Assembly: GCA_002352635.1 (NCBI GenBank)
Contig: DEIT01000209.1
Coordinates: 14,035-19,260 of the forward strand
Reading direction: 5' to 3'
Source of the DNA: Hyphomicrobiaceae bacterium UBA2767
GTDB lineage: Bacteria > Pseudomonadota > Alphaproteobacteria > Rhizobiales > Methyloligellaceae
DNA length: 5,226 nt
The position numbers and the translations under genes are program-made. The notes beneath the pieces were generated by a model that ran no database searches, was not told the DNA's origin, and saw only the letters and a list, made by a program, of their open reading frames with translations. Positions 1 through 5,226 of this stretch are shown here, piece after piece (position 1 is the stretch's first letter; each line of letters opens with the position of its first letter).

Positions 1-629
1 CCTGGCCGTCCGGGCATTTCAATTCCGCACGGGCTCTCCCATGCAGGCTCCCCTTCTTTCGACGGCTTCCATAGGACAAAGTCCATTGGATCTTTCTTGT
101 ATGGGGCGACTTCAACGCGTGCGCCCGCTTCCATCTCATCTGTGGAGCGTTTCGACAGCTTCCCGTAGTCGGGCATGGAGGGCACGTCGAAGAGCACATG
201 ACCCTCTGCCGCATAAGCGTGACCATTCTCAACCAGTCGTTCAATCAGCACTTTCATCTGGTCGATGTGATCAGTTGCACGCGGTTCGATGCTCGGCGGC
301 AAAACGCCGAGTGCCGCGATATCATCGTGAAATTGCTTGGTCGTGCGCGCCGTGATCTCGTTGATGGCGACACCCTCTTCCGCCGCCCGCGCATTGATCT
401 TGTCGTCCACGTCCGTGATGTTGCGCGCGTAGGTGACGTGATCGGCCCCATAGACGTGACGCAACAAGCGGTAGAGGACGTCGAAAACGATTACAGGGCG
501 GGCGTTGCCGATATGGGCATAGTCGTACACGGTCGGCCCGCACACATACATGCGCACATTTGCGGGATCCAGCGGTGTGAATGCCTCTTTCCCGGCGGAC
601 AGCGTGTTATAGAGTTTGAGTTCCAACAA
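1..629 (-). CDS. cysS: Cysteinyl-tRNA synthetase, N-terminal part (cut by left window edge)
   Basis: Class I aminoacyl-tRNA synthetase that charges tRNA-Cys with cysteine in the cytoplasm. Reading the minus strand gives 209 uninterrupted codons: an N-terminus LELKLYNTL, the zinc-ligand cysteine in MYVCGPTVYD (C30), the HIGH-type signature HIGN (39-42) of the Rossmann catalytic core, then ARNITDVDDKINARA (68-82) and YGKLSKRS (155-162), all hallmarks of CysRS. The frame leaves the window at GIEMPGRP, just before the expected WHIECS zinc-site segment, so the KMSK motif and anticodon-binding domain are outside; the family is usually about 460 residues. No ATG lies between the upstream in-frame TAA and the conserved region. 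Two adjacent TTG codons at 629-627 and 626-624 follow a GGAGA Shine-Dalgarno (638-634), so a TTG start is inferred; the first is used here, and the second has slightly better spacing. A ~200-base gap to the upstream hydratase gene suggests its own promoter. Confidence 0.95.
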   Translation of the reverse strand, partial: MLELKLYNTLSAGKEAFTPLDPANVRMYVCGPTVYDYAHIGNARPVIVFDVLYRLLRHVYGADHVTYARNITDVDDKINARAAEEGVAINEITARTTKQFHDDIAALGVLPPSIEPRATDHIDQMKVLIERLVENGHAYAAEGHVLFDVPSMPDYGKLSKRSTDEMEAGARVEVAPYKKDPMDFVLWKPSKEGEPAWESPCGIEMPGRP

Positions 630-633
630 TCCG

Positions 634-638
634 TCTCC
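634..638 (-). promoter_or_regulatory. Ribosome binding site of cysS deciding a TTG start
   Basis: GGAGA on the minus strand lies 4 bases before the first TTG (629) and 7 before the second (626). No ATG or GTG lies in frame between the upstream stop and the conserved LKLYNTL segment, so this site supports initiation at one of the paired TTG codons. Confidence 0.5.
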
Positions 639-690
639 GGCTGGCGGGGCGTTCAGAACTGCGATTTACGAAAAATACGGGAGAACGGCC

Positions 691-712
691 GCGCCAGCTT
701 TTTGCTAGGCGC
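691..712. other. Imperfect hairpin in the hydratase-cysS gap
   Basis: Arms gcgccagc and gct-a-ggcgc pair as 3+5 base pairs with one bulged A around a five-base loop (T5 on plus, A5 on minus). Neither side is followed directly by a T tract, so it is not a convincing intrinsic terminator. It lies about 60 bases upstream of the cysS start, so it could end the hydratase transcript, sit in the cysS leader, or be chance. The rest of 630-830 holds an AT-rich patch (711-722, with a -10-like TATTAT on the minus strand but no good -35) and no convincing gene. Confidence 0.35.
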
Positions 713-830
713 AAATAATAATGCTGCAAATGATAGCAACAGGTATACGCGTGGGCTCCGTCATGGTGACGACAATGATGAAGAAGGATCAGCAGGTCAA
801 GGAGTTTGCCATTTTCCTGGATCAGCTGCC

Positions 831-1610
831 TCAGACAAACGCCACCTCAATGCGGCCAACGCTTCCATAATCCGCTACTGCCCTCTGGCCCGGCTCAATA
901 GTGTGAAACCCAGTGCACGTGCCGGTCGAAACGACCTCGCCGGCATTCAGTCCGAGCCCACGATCCGACAGCGTGTTCACCAGCCAGTCGAGCACATTGA
1001 ATGGATGTCCCAGCACGTTGCCACCCGTGCCTTCGGCAATTTGCGTTCCATCCAAGGTCAATCTGACCTGATGCGCTGCAAGATCGAGCGTACGCCACGC
1101 TTCAAAAGGTTCACCCAGAACAAAACCCCCGTTGAGCCCGCAATCTGCCGCCGCCAGCGCAACGCGGTCCTGCAACAGCGTATCAAATCGTGGCGAGATC
1201 AACTCAAAGGCCGGAATCAGTACGCCAACCGCATCAAGAATTTCTTCCCGATTGTATTTTTCCTGACGTGGCGGCAAGGTTTTCGCAAACCGGAATGCAA
1301 ATTCACATTCAATGCAGCAATGCCCGAAGTCTGCCGCCTTGGGGCGCGCCGGCGATGAATAGGTATCCGCTTCATAGAACGGTCCATAAAACGGCTCTTC
1401 AACACCGTATACGTCCTGGACCTTCGGCGCGGTTGCGCCAACCTTCCACCCCTTTAGAGGCTGCTTCCAGGACGCCATAAACAGGTCCTGTATTTCATAG
1501 CCTTCTTGCATAGTTAGTGGTGTGAGCTCGCCCAAGCCATCAAGTAGCTTGCCCTCGCTGCGTGCGGTGTGTATTTGCGCCGCGGCATCTTCCAACTGAC
1601 CAGGTGTCAT
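831..1610 (-). CDS. 2-keto-4-pentenoate hydratase-like protein (FAH superfamily)
   Basis: Predicted cytoplasmic, divalent-metal-dependent hydratase or decarboxylase of the MhpD/fumarylacetoacetate hydrolase fold, of the kind that adds water to 2-oxo-4-enoates from aromatic ring meta-cleavage. The 259-residue product has the family landmarks in order: GWKVGAT (54-60), the metal-binding ExE motif in IECEFAFR (E101, E103), a third acidic ligand in AFELIS (E136), DCGLNGGFVLG (156-166), GHPFNVLDWLVN (201-212) and GEVVSTGTCTG (224-234). Length matches the family (about 260). The ATG at 1610 is chosen because GGAGG sits just before it; an in-frame ATG five codons upstream (1625) has no such site. 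No dioxygenase, aldolase or dehydrogenase partner lies in the window, so the substrate is unknown; 4-oxalocrotonate decarboxylase or another FAH-family activity is possible. It is divergent from the DUF2865 gene and precedes cysS on the same strand by about 200 bases. Confidence 0.85.
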   Translation of the reverse strand: MTPGQLEDAAAQIHTARSEGKLLDGLGELTPLTMQEGYEIQDLFMASWKQPLKGWKVGATAPKVQDVYGVEEPFYGPFYEADTYSSPARPKAADFGHCCIECEFAFRFAKTLPPRQEKYNREEILDAVGVLIPAFELISPRFDTLLQDRVALAAADCGLNGGFVLGEPFEAWRTLDLAAHQVRLTLDGTQIAEGTGGNVLGHPFNVLDWLVNTLSDRGLGLNAGEVVSTGTCTGFHTIEPGQRAVADYGSVGRIEVAFV

Positions 1611-1612
1611 CG

Positions 1613-1619
1613 CCCCTCC
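1613..1619 (-). promoter_or_regulatory. Strong ribosome binding site of the hydratase gene
   Basis: GGAGGGG on the minus strand ends two bases before the ATG at 1610 (GGAGG with a 4-base spacer). It fixes the start at 1610 rather than at the upstream in-frame ATG at 1625, which has no purine-rich site at a suitable distance. Confidence 0.7.
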
Positions 1620-1758
1620 AAACATGAATGCGCAACATATCTCTCGTCACTGTCGGAGATGCAAGATGTGACCGGACGCGTGTTTTGCCAAAGATCGTCA
1701 GATAAAGTGATCAAAAGCCTTCTTGAACCGCGCCCGATACCGACGTATTGGTGCCGCA

Positions 1759-1787
1759 TTGACCCCATAATCAGATGAGTCTCTAAT
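1759..1787 (+). promoter_or_regulatory. Predicted sigma70-type promoter of the DUF2865 gene
   Basis: TTGACC (1759-1764), a 17-base spacer and TCTAAT (1782-1787) give a 5/6 match at -35 and 5/6 at -10. Transcription would start near 1794. A weaker alternative, TTGAAC (1723-1728) with 17 bases to TATTGG (1746-1751), lies just upstream. If the main promoter is right, a TTG start at 1787 is impossible (it overlaps the -10 box), an ATG start at 1799 would be almost leaderless, and the ATG at 1850 would have a leader of about 55 bases. No clear minus-strand promoter for the divergent hydratase was found in 1611-1780. Confidence 0.5.
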
Positions 1788-1849
1788 TGGCGAAAGTCAT
1801 GAGCGGCGAGATGTTTTTGCAATTGAAGCGCACAATTAGGAACCTGCGG

Positions 1850-2932
1850 ATGGTGCTGATCCGCAACCGCGGCAGCGCTTTGGCGGCGCTTTCCGGCAGC
1901 CTCGCGGTATTCGGCGTCGCCGGGATATGGTCTCTTGCGGTCGCACAGCAACCCTACCCGGCGCCCTACCCACAGCCTCAGCAGCGATATCAGACGCCAC
2001 CGCCTAATTACCAGCAGGCCTACCCACAGCCGCAGCAGCAGCAGCCCGGTTATCAAGGTGGCGGTCAGCAGTCTCAACGGGAGTTGCGTTGCGCTCAGCT
2101 CGAACACCAGCTCGCAAACGCCTGGGTCCGCCGCCAGCAAGGCCGGAACAGCGGACCCGCGCTTCAAAGGGAAATCCGAAAATACGACCGCATCTACCAG
2201 ACATCCCAGGCCAAGGCCGAACGGCAAGGCTGTTACCGCAGTAACTTTATTTTCGGCAGATCGCTCGTACGCACGCCGCGTTGCGTGCAGCTTCATCGTC
2301 AGGTCGAGGATGCAAGGCGGCAGCTGGAACATCTGAACACACAGCGTCAGGCCCAACGGGGCGGCCGCAACAGGCGCCAGGCAGACATGGCCGAAGCCTT
2401 GGCCCGTGCGGGCTGTAGCCCCCGGGGTCAACAGCAAGCCAGACGTGGCGGTGGTGGCGGACTGTTCCGCTGGTTCGAAGAATGGGAGTCCACACCGCGA
2501 CGCGGACTTGAGACATCACGCATTGAACAGTTTGCAACCTATCGTACGTTGTGTGTGCGTTCCTGTGACGGCTATTACTTCCCTGTCAGCTTCTCCACAT
2601 TGCCAAGCAACTTTTCGCGCGACACGCAGCAATGCCAGTCGCAGTGCGCTGCACCGGCTGAATTGTTCGTTTACCGCAACCCCGGCGAGGAAGCCGAGCA
2701 GATGGTTTCGGCGGACGGCAGCCGAGCGTACAACGAGCTCCCAAATGCGTGGCGCTTCCGCAAAAAATATGTGAAGGGCTGCTCCTGCAAAACGGCCGAG
2801 TATGATCCGAACGAGATTGCGTCTTCGAACGAAAAGGCCTCAGCCGATGGAGCCGGGCCGCAGGACGCTCAAGGTCCGGGTGGCGGCGCGCAATTTGCCG
2901 ACGACAAGAATAAACCCAAACAGACCCAGTAA
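1850..2932 (+). CDS. Secreted cysteine-rich DUF2865 domain protein
   Basis: Function unknown; the C-terminal region matches DUF2865, found mainly in Hyphomicrobiales. The 360-residue product starts with a Sec-type signal peptide: basic MVLIRNRGS, a hydrophobic stretch (about 10-29) and a likely cut after AVA (30-32), so it should be periplasmic or exported. A Pro/Gln/Tyr-rich linker follows (33-75), then two helical, Arg/Gln-rich units each bracketed by cysteines (C81-C128 and C145-C189), a Gly-rich hinge (200-204) and the DUF2865 core: TLCVRSCDGYYFPVSFS (C235, C239), CQSQC (C262, C266), YRNPGEEAEQMVS and GCSC (C311, C313). A hydrophilic, probably disordered tail ends it. The ten cysteines suggest disulfides, which fits export. 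The start at 1850 has AGGA (1838-1841) at 8 bases and yields a compact signal peptide; ATGs at 1799 and 1811 or a TTG at 1787 would add 13-21 residues and cannot be excluded. It is convergent with nadE, with no clear terminator between them. Confidence 0.8.
   Translation: MVLIRNRGSALAALSGSLAVFGVAGIWSLAVAQQPYPAPYPQPQQRYQTPPPNYQQAYPQPQQQQPGYQGGGQQSQRELRCAQLEHQLANAWVRRQQGRNSGPALQREIRKYDRIYQTSQAKAERQGCYRSNFIFGRSLVRTPRCVQLHRQVEDARRQLEHLNTQRQAQRGGRNRRQADMAEALARAGCSPRGQQQARRGGGGGLFRWFEEWESTPRRGLETSRIEQFATYRTLCVRSCDGYYFPVSFSTLPSNFSRDTQQCQSQCAAPAELFVYRNPGEEAEQMVSADGSRAYNELPNAWRFRKKYVKGCSCKTAEYDPNEIASSNEKASADGAGPQDAQGPGGGAQFADDKNKPKQTQ
1965..2039 (+). repeat. In-frame 54-base-period repeat encoding the Pro/Gln linker
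   Basis: A 21-base unit beginning cctacccacagcc occurs at 1965-1985 and again at 2019-2039 with one mismatch (T at 1978, G at 2032). The offset is 54 bases, exactly 18 codons, so both copies encode the same YPQPQQ core. It lies in the low-complexity linker just after the signal peptide and probably arose by in-frame duplication. Confidence 0.7.
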
Positions 2933-2953
2933 TTTTTCGAACTGTGCTGCCGC

Positions 2954-4627
2954 CTAAATGGTTTCGCGGAACTTGTTGGTTATGGGATAGCGCCTGTCGC
3001 GGCCGAAATTCTTCTGCGTGATCTTAACGCCGGGTGCTGATTGCCGCCGCTTGTATTCCGCCAGGTAGAGCATTCTTGCCACGTCTGAGACAGTCTTCCT
3101 GTCATGGCCACGTGCCGCAATCTCGGCAAGAGGCATCTCCTTCTCCACCAGACATTCAAGGATGTCATCAAGCACGTCATAGGGTGGAAGGGAGTCCTGG
3201 TCTGTCTGCCCGGGCTTCAATTCCGCTGTAGGCGCCTTGGTGATGATATTCTCTGGAATGACCATGCCCGTTGGGCCAAGCCCTCCCCGCGGCGTATTGG
3301 AGTTGCGCCAGCGCGCGAGAGAATAGAGCTGGGACTTGTACAAGTCCTTGATCGGATTGAAGCCGCCATTCATGTCGCCATAGAGGGTCGCGTAACCCAC
3401 CGACATTTCGGATTTGTTGCCGGTGGTGACCAGCATCGAACCGAGCTTGTTTGATATGGCCATCAGGACCGTTCCACGCGTTCGCGATTGAATGTTTTCC
3501 TCAGCCGTTCCCGGCGGAAGGCTGTCGAAAAGCGGCTGAAGGCTCTCCTCAAATCCATCTACAGGCTTGTGAATAGGAACGATGTCATAGCGAACTCCGA
3601 GCGCCTTGGCGCAAGCCGCAGCATCACTAAGGCTTTCATTGCTCGTGTAGGTGTAAGGCAGCATGACGCAATGAACCTTTTCTGGCCCAAGCGCGTCGAC
3701 GGCGAGAGCCGCACAGAAGGCGGAATCAATACCGCCGGAAAGTCCAAGAACAACTCCAGGAAAGCCATTCTTGTTCACATAATCCCTGAGGCCGGAAACA
3801 CACGCCGCATAGTTCGCCTCATCTCCTTCTTCAACAGTCGCCAGATCACCCCGATCACAGCGCCACGCCCCATCCACGCGGTTCCACTCAGATAGTACAA
3901 TCTGTTCCTGCCAGGCCGGCAATTGCACGGCGAGCGTGCTGTCATTATTCAGTATGAAGGACGCACCATCGAAAACGAGCTCGTCCTGCCCTCCAACCTG
4001 GTTCACATAGACAAGAGGAACACCGTTTTCCGCGACGCGCGCGGCTGCGACATTCATGCGGACATCCATTTTGCCGGAGTCATATGGAGATCCGTTGGCG
4101 ACGACGAGCATTTCCGCACCGGTCTCAATCAGGCACTCGCAGACGTCCTCACGCCAGGTGTCTTCACAGACCGGAACCCCGATCCGCACACCCCGAAAAT
4201 TGACGGGACCCGGCATCGGTCCCGCTGCAAATATCCGTTTCTCGTCAAATACATCGTAGTTGGGCAGATCTGTCTTGAAACGAACCGCTGCAACTTCGCC
4301 TCCGTCGAGCAATGCAACGCTATTGTAAACCTCGCCCGCCTCTTCCCAAGGCGTCCCGATGAGAATGGCCGGGCCGCCATCAGCAGTTTCTTTTGCCAAT
4401 GCCTCGACCGCCAAACGGGCAGCGGATCGAAATGCGGGTTTAAGGATCAGATCTTCAGGTGGGTAACCGCAAATGAAAAGTTCAGTGAAAACGACGAGAT
4501 CGGCTTTTTGGTCGGCCGCCGTGCTGCGCGCGACGCGCGCGCGTTCAGCGTTCCCGGCAATGTCACCCACGATCGGGTTCAGTTGCGCGAGAGTAATGCG
4601 AATCTTATCCGAGATGTCTTGCGGCAT
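2954..4627 (-). CDS. nadE: Glutamine-dependent NAD+ synthetase
   Basis: Catalyses the last step of NAD+ synthesis, ATP-dependent amidation of nicotinic acid adenine dinucleotide, with ammonia from glutamine; cytoplasmic. The 557 residues show the two-domain form. The N-terminal nitrilase-type glutaminase domain (about 10-260) has the complete Glu-Lys-Cys triad: E49 in FTELFICGYPPED, K118 in VRFKTDLPNYDVFDE and C154 in GVPVCEDTW. The C-terminal synthetase domain (about 270-557) has the ATP pyrophosphatase loop SGGIDS (297-302), LPYTYTSNESLSDA, TTGNKSEMSVGYATLYGDMNGG (401-422) and KAPTAELKPGQTDQDSLPPY. Length and motifs are normal, so it should be active. The ATG at 4627 is the only plausible start, since an in-frame TAG lies four codons upstream, although no good Shine-Dalgarno is visible. 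It follows the DAHP synthase gene on the same strand after 77 bases without a recognisable terminator, so co-transcription is possible. It ends with TAG, 21 bases from the convergent DUF2865 gene. Confidence 0.97.
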   Translation of the reverse strand: MPQDISDKIRITLAQLNPIVGDIAGNAERARVARSTAADQKADLVVFTELFICGYPPEDLILKPAFRSAARLAVEALAKETADGGPAILIGTPWEEAGEVYNSVALLDGGEVAAVRFKTDLPNYDVFDEKRIFAAGPMPGPVNFRGVRIGVPVCEDTWREDVCECLIETGAEMLVVANGSPYDSGKMDVRMNVAAARVAENGVPLVYVNQVGGQDELVFDGASFILNNDSTLAVQLPAWQEQIVLSEWNRVDGAWRCDRGDLATVEEGDEANYAACVSGLRDYVNKNGFPGVVLGLSGGIDSAFCAALAVDALGPEKVHCVMLPYTYTSNESLSDAAACAKALGVRYDIVPIHKPVDGFEESLQPLFDSLPPGTAEENIQSRTRGTVLMAISNKLGSMLVTTGNKSEMSVGYATLYGDMNGGFNPIKDLYKSQLYSLARWRNSNTPRGGLGPTGMVIPENIITKAPTAELKPGQTDQDSLPPYDVLDDILECLVEKEMPLAEIAARGHDRKTVSDVARMLYLAEYKRRQSAPGVKITQKNFGRDRRYPITNKFRETI

Positions 4628-4704
4628 GGGACGAGACTACCGGCGCGCGGGAACTGCTCGCAAGAGCCGCCGGCGCATAACAGGAATACGGCAAATTGCG
4701 CTTC

Positions 4705-5226
4705 TCATCCGCCCGATGCTGATTTTCGAGCGGTTGAAGGTTCGGCTCGGTCCCGTTTCAGGCGGTCGGCAATCAGGAAAGCAAGCTCCAGCGCCTGATC
4801 CGCATTGAGACGGGGATCGCAATAGGTGTGGTAACGGTCTGACAGATCCGTCTCCGTAACCTCACGCGCACCACCGATGCACTCGGTTACGTTTTTACCC
4901 GTCATCTCCAGATGCACGCCGCCAGGATGGGTCCCTTCGGCGCGATGAATGTCGAAGAAGGCCTCGACCTCCTGCAGAATGAGATCGAAGGGACGCGTCT
5001 TGTATCCATTCGCCGCCTTGATGGTATTGCCGTGCATCGGATCGCAGGACCACACCACATTTTTGCCTTCGCGCTCGACTGCACGGATGAGTACGGGCAA
5101 ATGATCGGCGGACTTGTCGGCACCGAACCTGCATATCAGGGTAATACGCCCCTCTTCGTTCTCAGGATTGAGAATATCAATGACGCGGATCATCTCGTCG
5201 GGATCAAGTGACGGCCCGCACTTCAT
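4705..5226 (-). CDS. aroG: Class II 3-deoxy-7-phosphoheptulonate (DAHP) synthase, C-terminal part (cut by right edge)
   Basis: First enzyme of the shikimate pathway, condensing phosphoenolpyruvate with erythrose 4-phosphate. The visible 173 codons are the C-terminal third of a class II (plant/mycobacterial-type) enzyme: KCGPSL (2-7), ICRFGADK (31-38), WSCDPMHGNT (59-68), GGVHLEMTGKNVTEC (102-116) and YHTYCDPRLNADQALELAF (132-150). From recalled numbering of the Mycobacterium tuberculosis enzyme, K2, R33, H65, E107 and D137 match its PEP-binding K306 and R337 and metal ligands H369, E411 and D441 at a constant offset of 304, so this part aligns without gaps. The fourth metal ligand, a cysteine, would lie in the missing N-terminal part. 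The ATG at the edge is internal, not the start: about 300 residues should lie beyond position 5226. The gene reads towards nadE. The symbol aroG follows common usage; aroF or aroH is also used for this class. Confidence 0.95.
   Translation of the reverse strand: MKCGPSLDPDEMIRVIDILNPENEEGRITLICRFGADKSADHLPVLIRAVEREGKNVVWSCDPMHGNTIKAANGYKTRPFDLILQEVEAFFDIHRAEGTHPGGVHLEMTGKNVTECIGGAREVTETDLSDRYHTYCDPRLNADQALELAFLIADRLKRDRAEPSTARKSASGG

Noticed and set aside
786..827. Short direct repeat ggatcagc (two copies about 34 bases apart)
   Set aside because: Eight bases in two copies is within chance expectation, and the copies show no regular spacing or further extension.
721..870. 49-codon plus-strand small frame starting MLQMIATG in the hydratase-cysS gap
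   Set aside because: It has no Shine-Dalgarno, overlaps the hydratase 3' end in antisense, and resembles no known small protein. Conservation in relatives would be needed to revive it.
198..1358. 386-codon plus-strand reading frame
   Set aside because: It lies opposite cysS, the gap and the hydratase, spans gene boundaries, and its product has no recognisable motif; the minus-strand genes explain the region.
2020..2060. CAG-rich tract that could be read as a microsatellite or CRISPR-like repeat
   Set aside because: It encodes the Gln-rich linker of the DUF2865 protein in frame; there are no spacers or array structure.
1607..2437. 276-codon minus-strand reading frame opposite the DUF2865 gene
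   Set aside because: The plus strand encodes a signal peptide and conserved cysteine motifs here. The antisense product is compositionally odd (a Leu/Arg-rich stretch opposite the Gln/Pro linker) and looks like a shadow.
3923..4798. 291-codon plus-strand reading frame
   Set aside because: It is antisense to the clearly conserved nadE catalytic triad region and runs into the aro gene; no domain was recognised.

Overview
The window looks like an ordinary chromosomal stretch from an alphaproteobacterium, most likely of the Hyphomicrobiales (Rhizobiales) group. The DUF2865 secreted protein, the rhizobial-style class II DAHP synthase and the fairly GC-rich codon use point this way; the genus cannot be read from the sequence. 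There are five protein genes, two of them cut by the window edges. No RNA gene, insertion sequence, CRISPR array or phage gene was seen.

Layout from left to right: (1) positions 1-629, minus strand: the first ~209 codons of cysteinyl-tRNA synthetase (cysS), apparently with a TTG start. (2) 630-830: a ~200-base gap holding an imperfect hairpin. (3) 831-1610, minus: a complete FAH-superfamily 2-keto-4-pentenoate hydratase-like enzyme. (4) 1611-1849: the divergent intergenic region, with a good sigma70-type promoter facing right. (5) 1850-2932, plus: a secreted, cysteine-rich DUF2865 protein, the only plus-strand gene. (6) 2954-4627, minus: complete glutamine-dependent NAD+ synthetase (nadE), convergent with the DUF2865 gene across a 21-base gap. 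(7) 4705-5226, minus: the C-terminal 173 codons of a class II DAHP synthase, the first enzyme of the shikimate pathway, running off the right edge.

The genes do not form one pathway. Translation (cysS), cofactor synthesis (nadE) and aromatic amino acid synthesis (aro) are housekeeping; the hydratase is an isolated catabolic-type enzyme without meta-cleavage partners in view; the DUF2865 protein is exported and of unknown function. The aro and nadE genes may share a transcript (77-base gap, same strand).

No novel multi-gene system could be supported. The most interesting item is the DUF2865 protein: its mature part appears to contain two diverged copies of a cysteine-bracketed helical unit in front of the conserved cysteine-rich domain. 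Several long reading frames opposite cysS, the hydratase, the DUF2865 gene and nadE are shadows of those genes.
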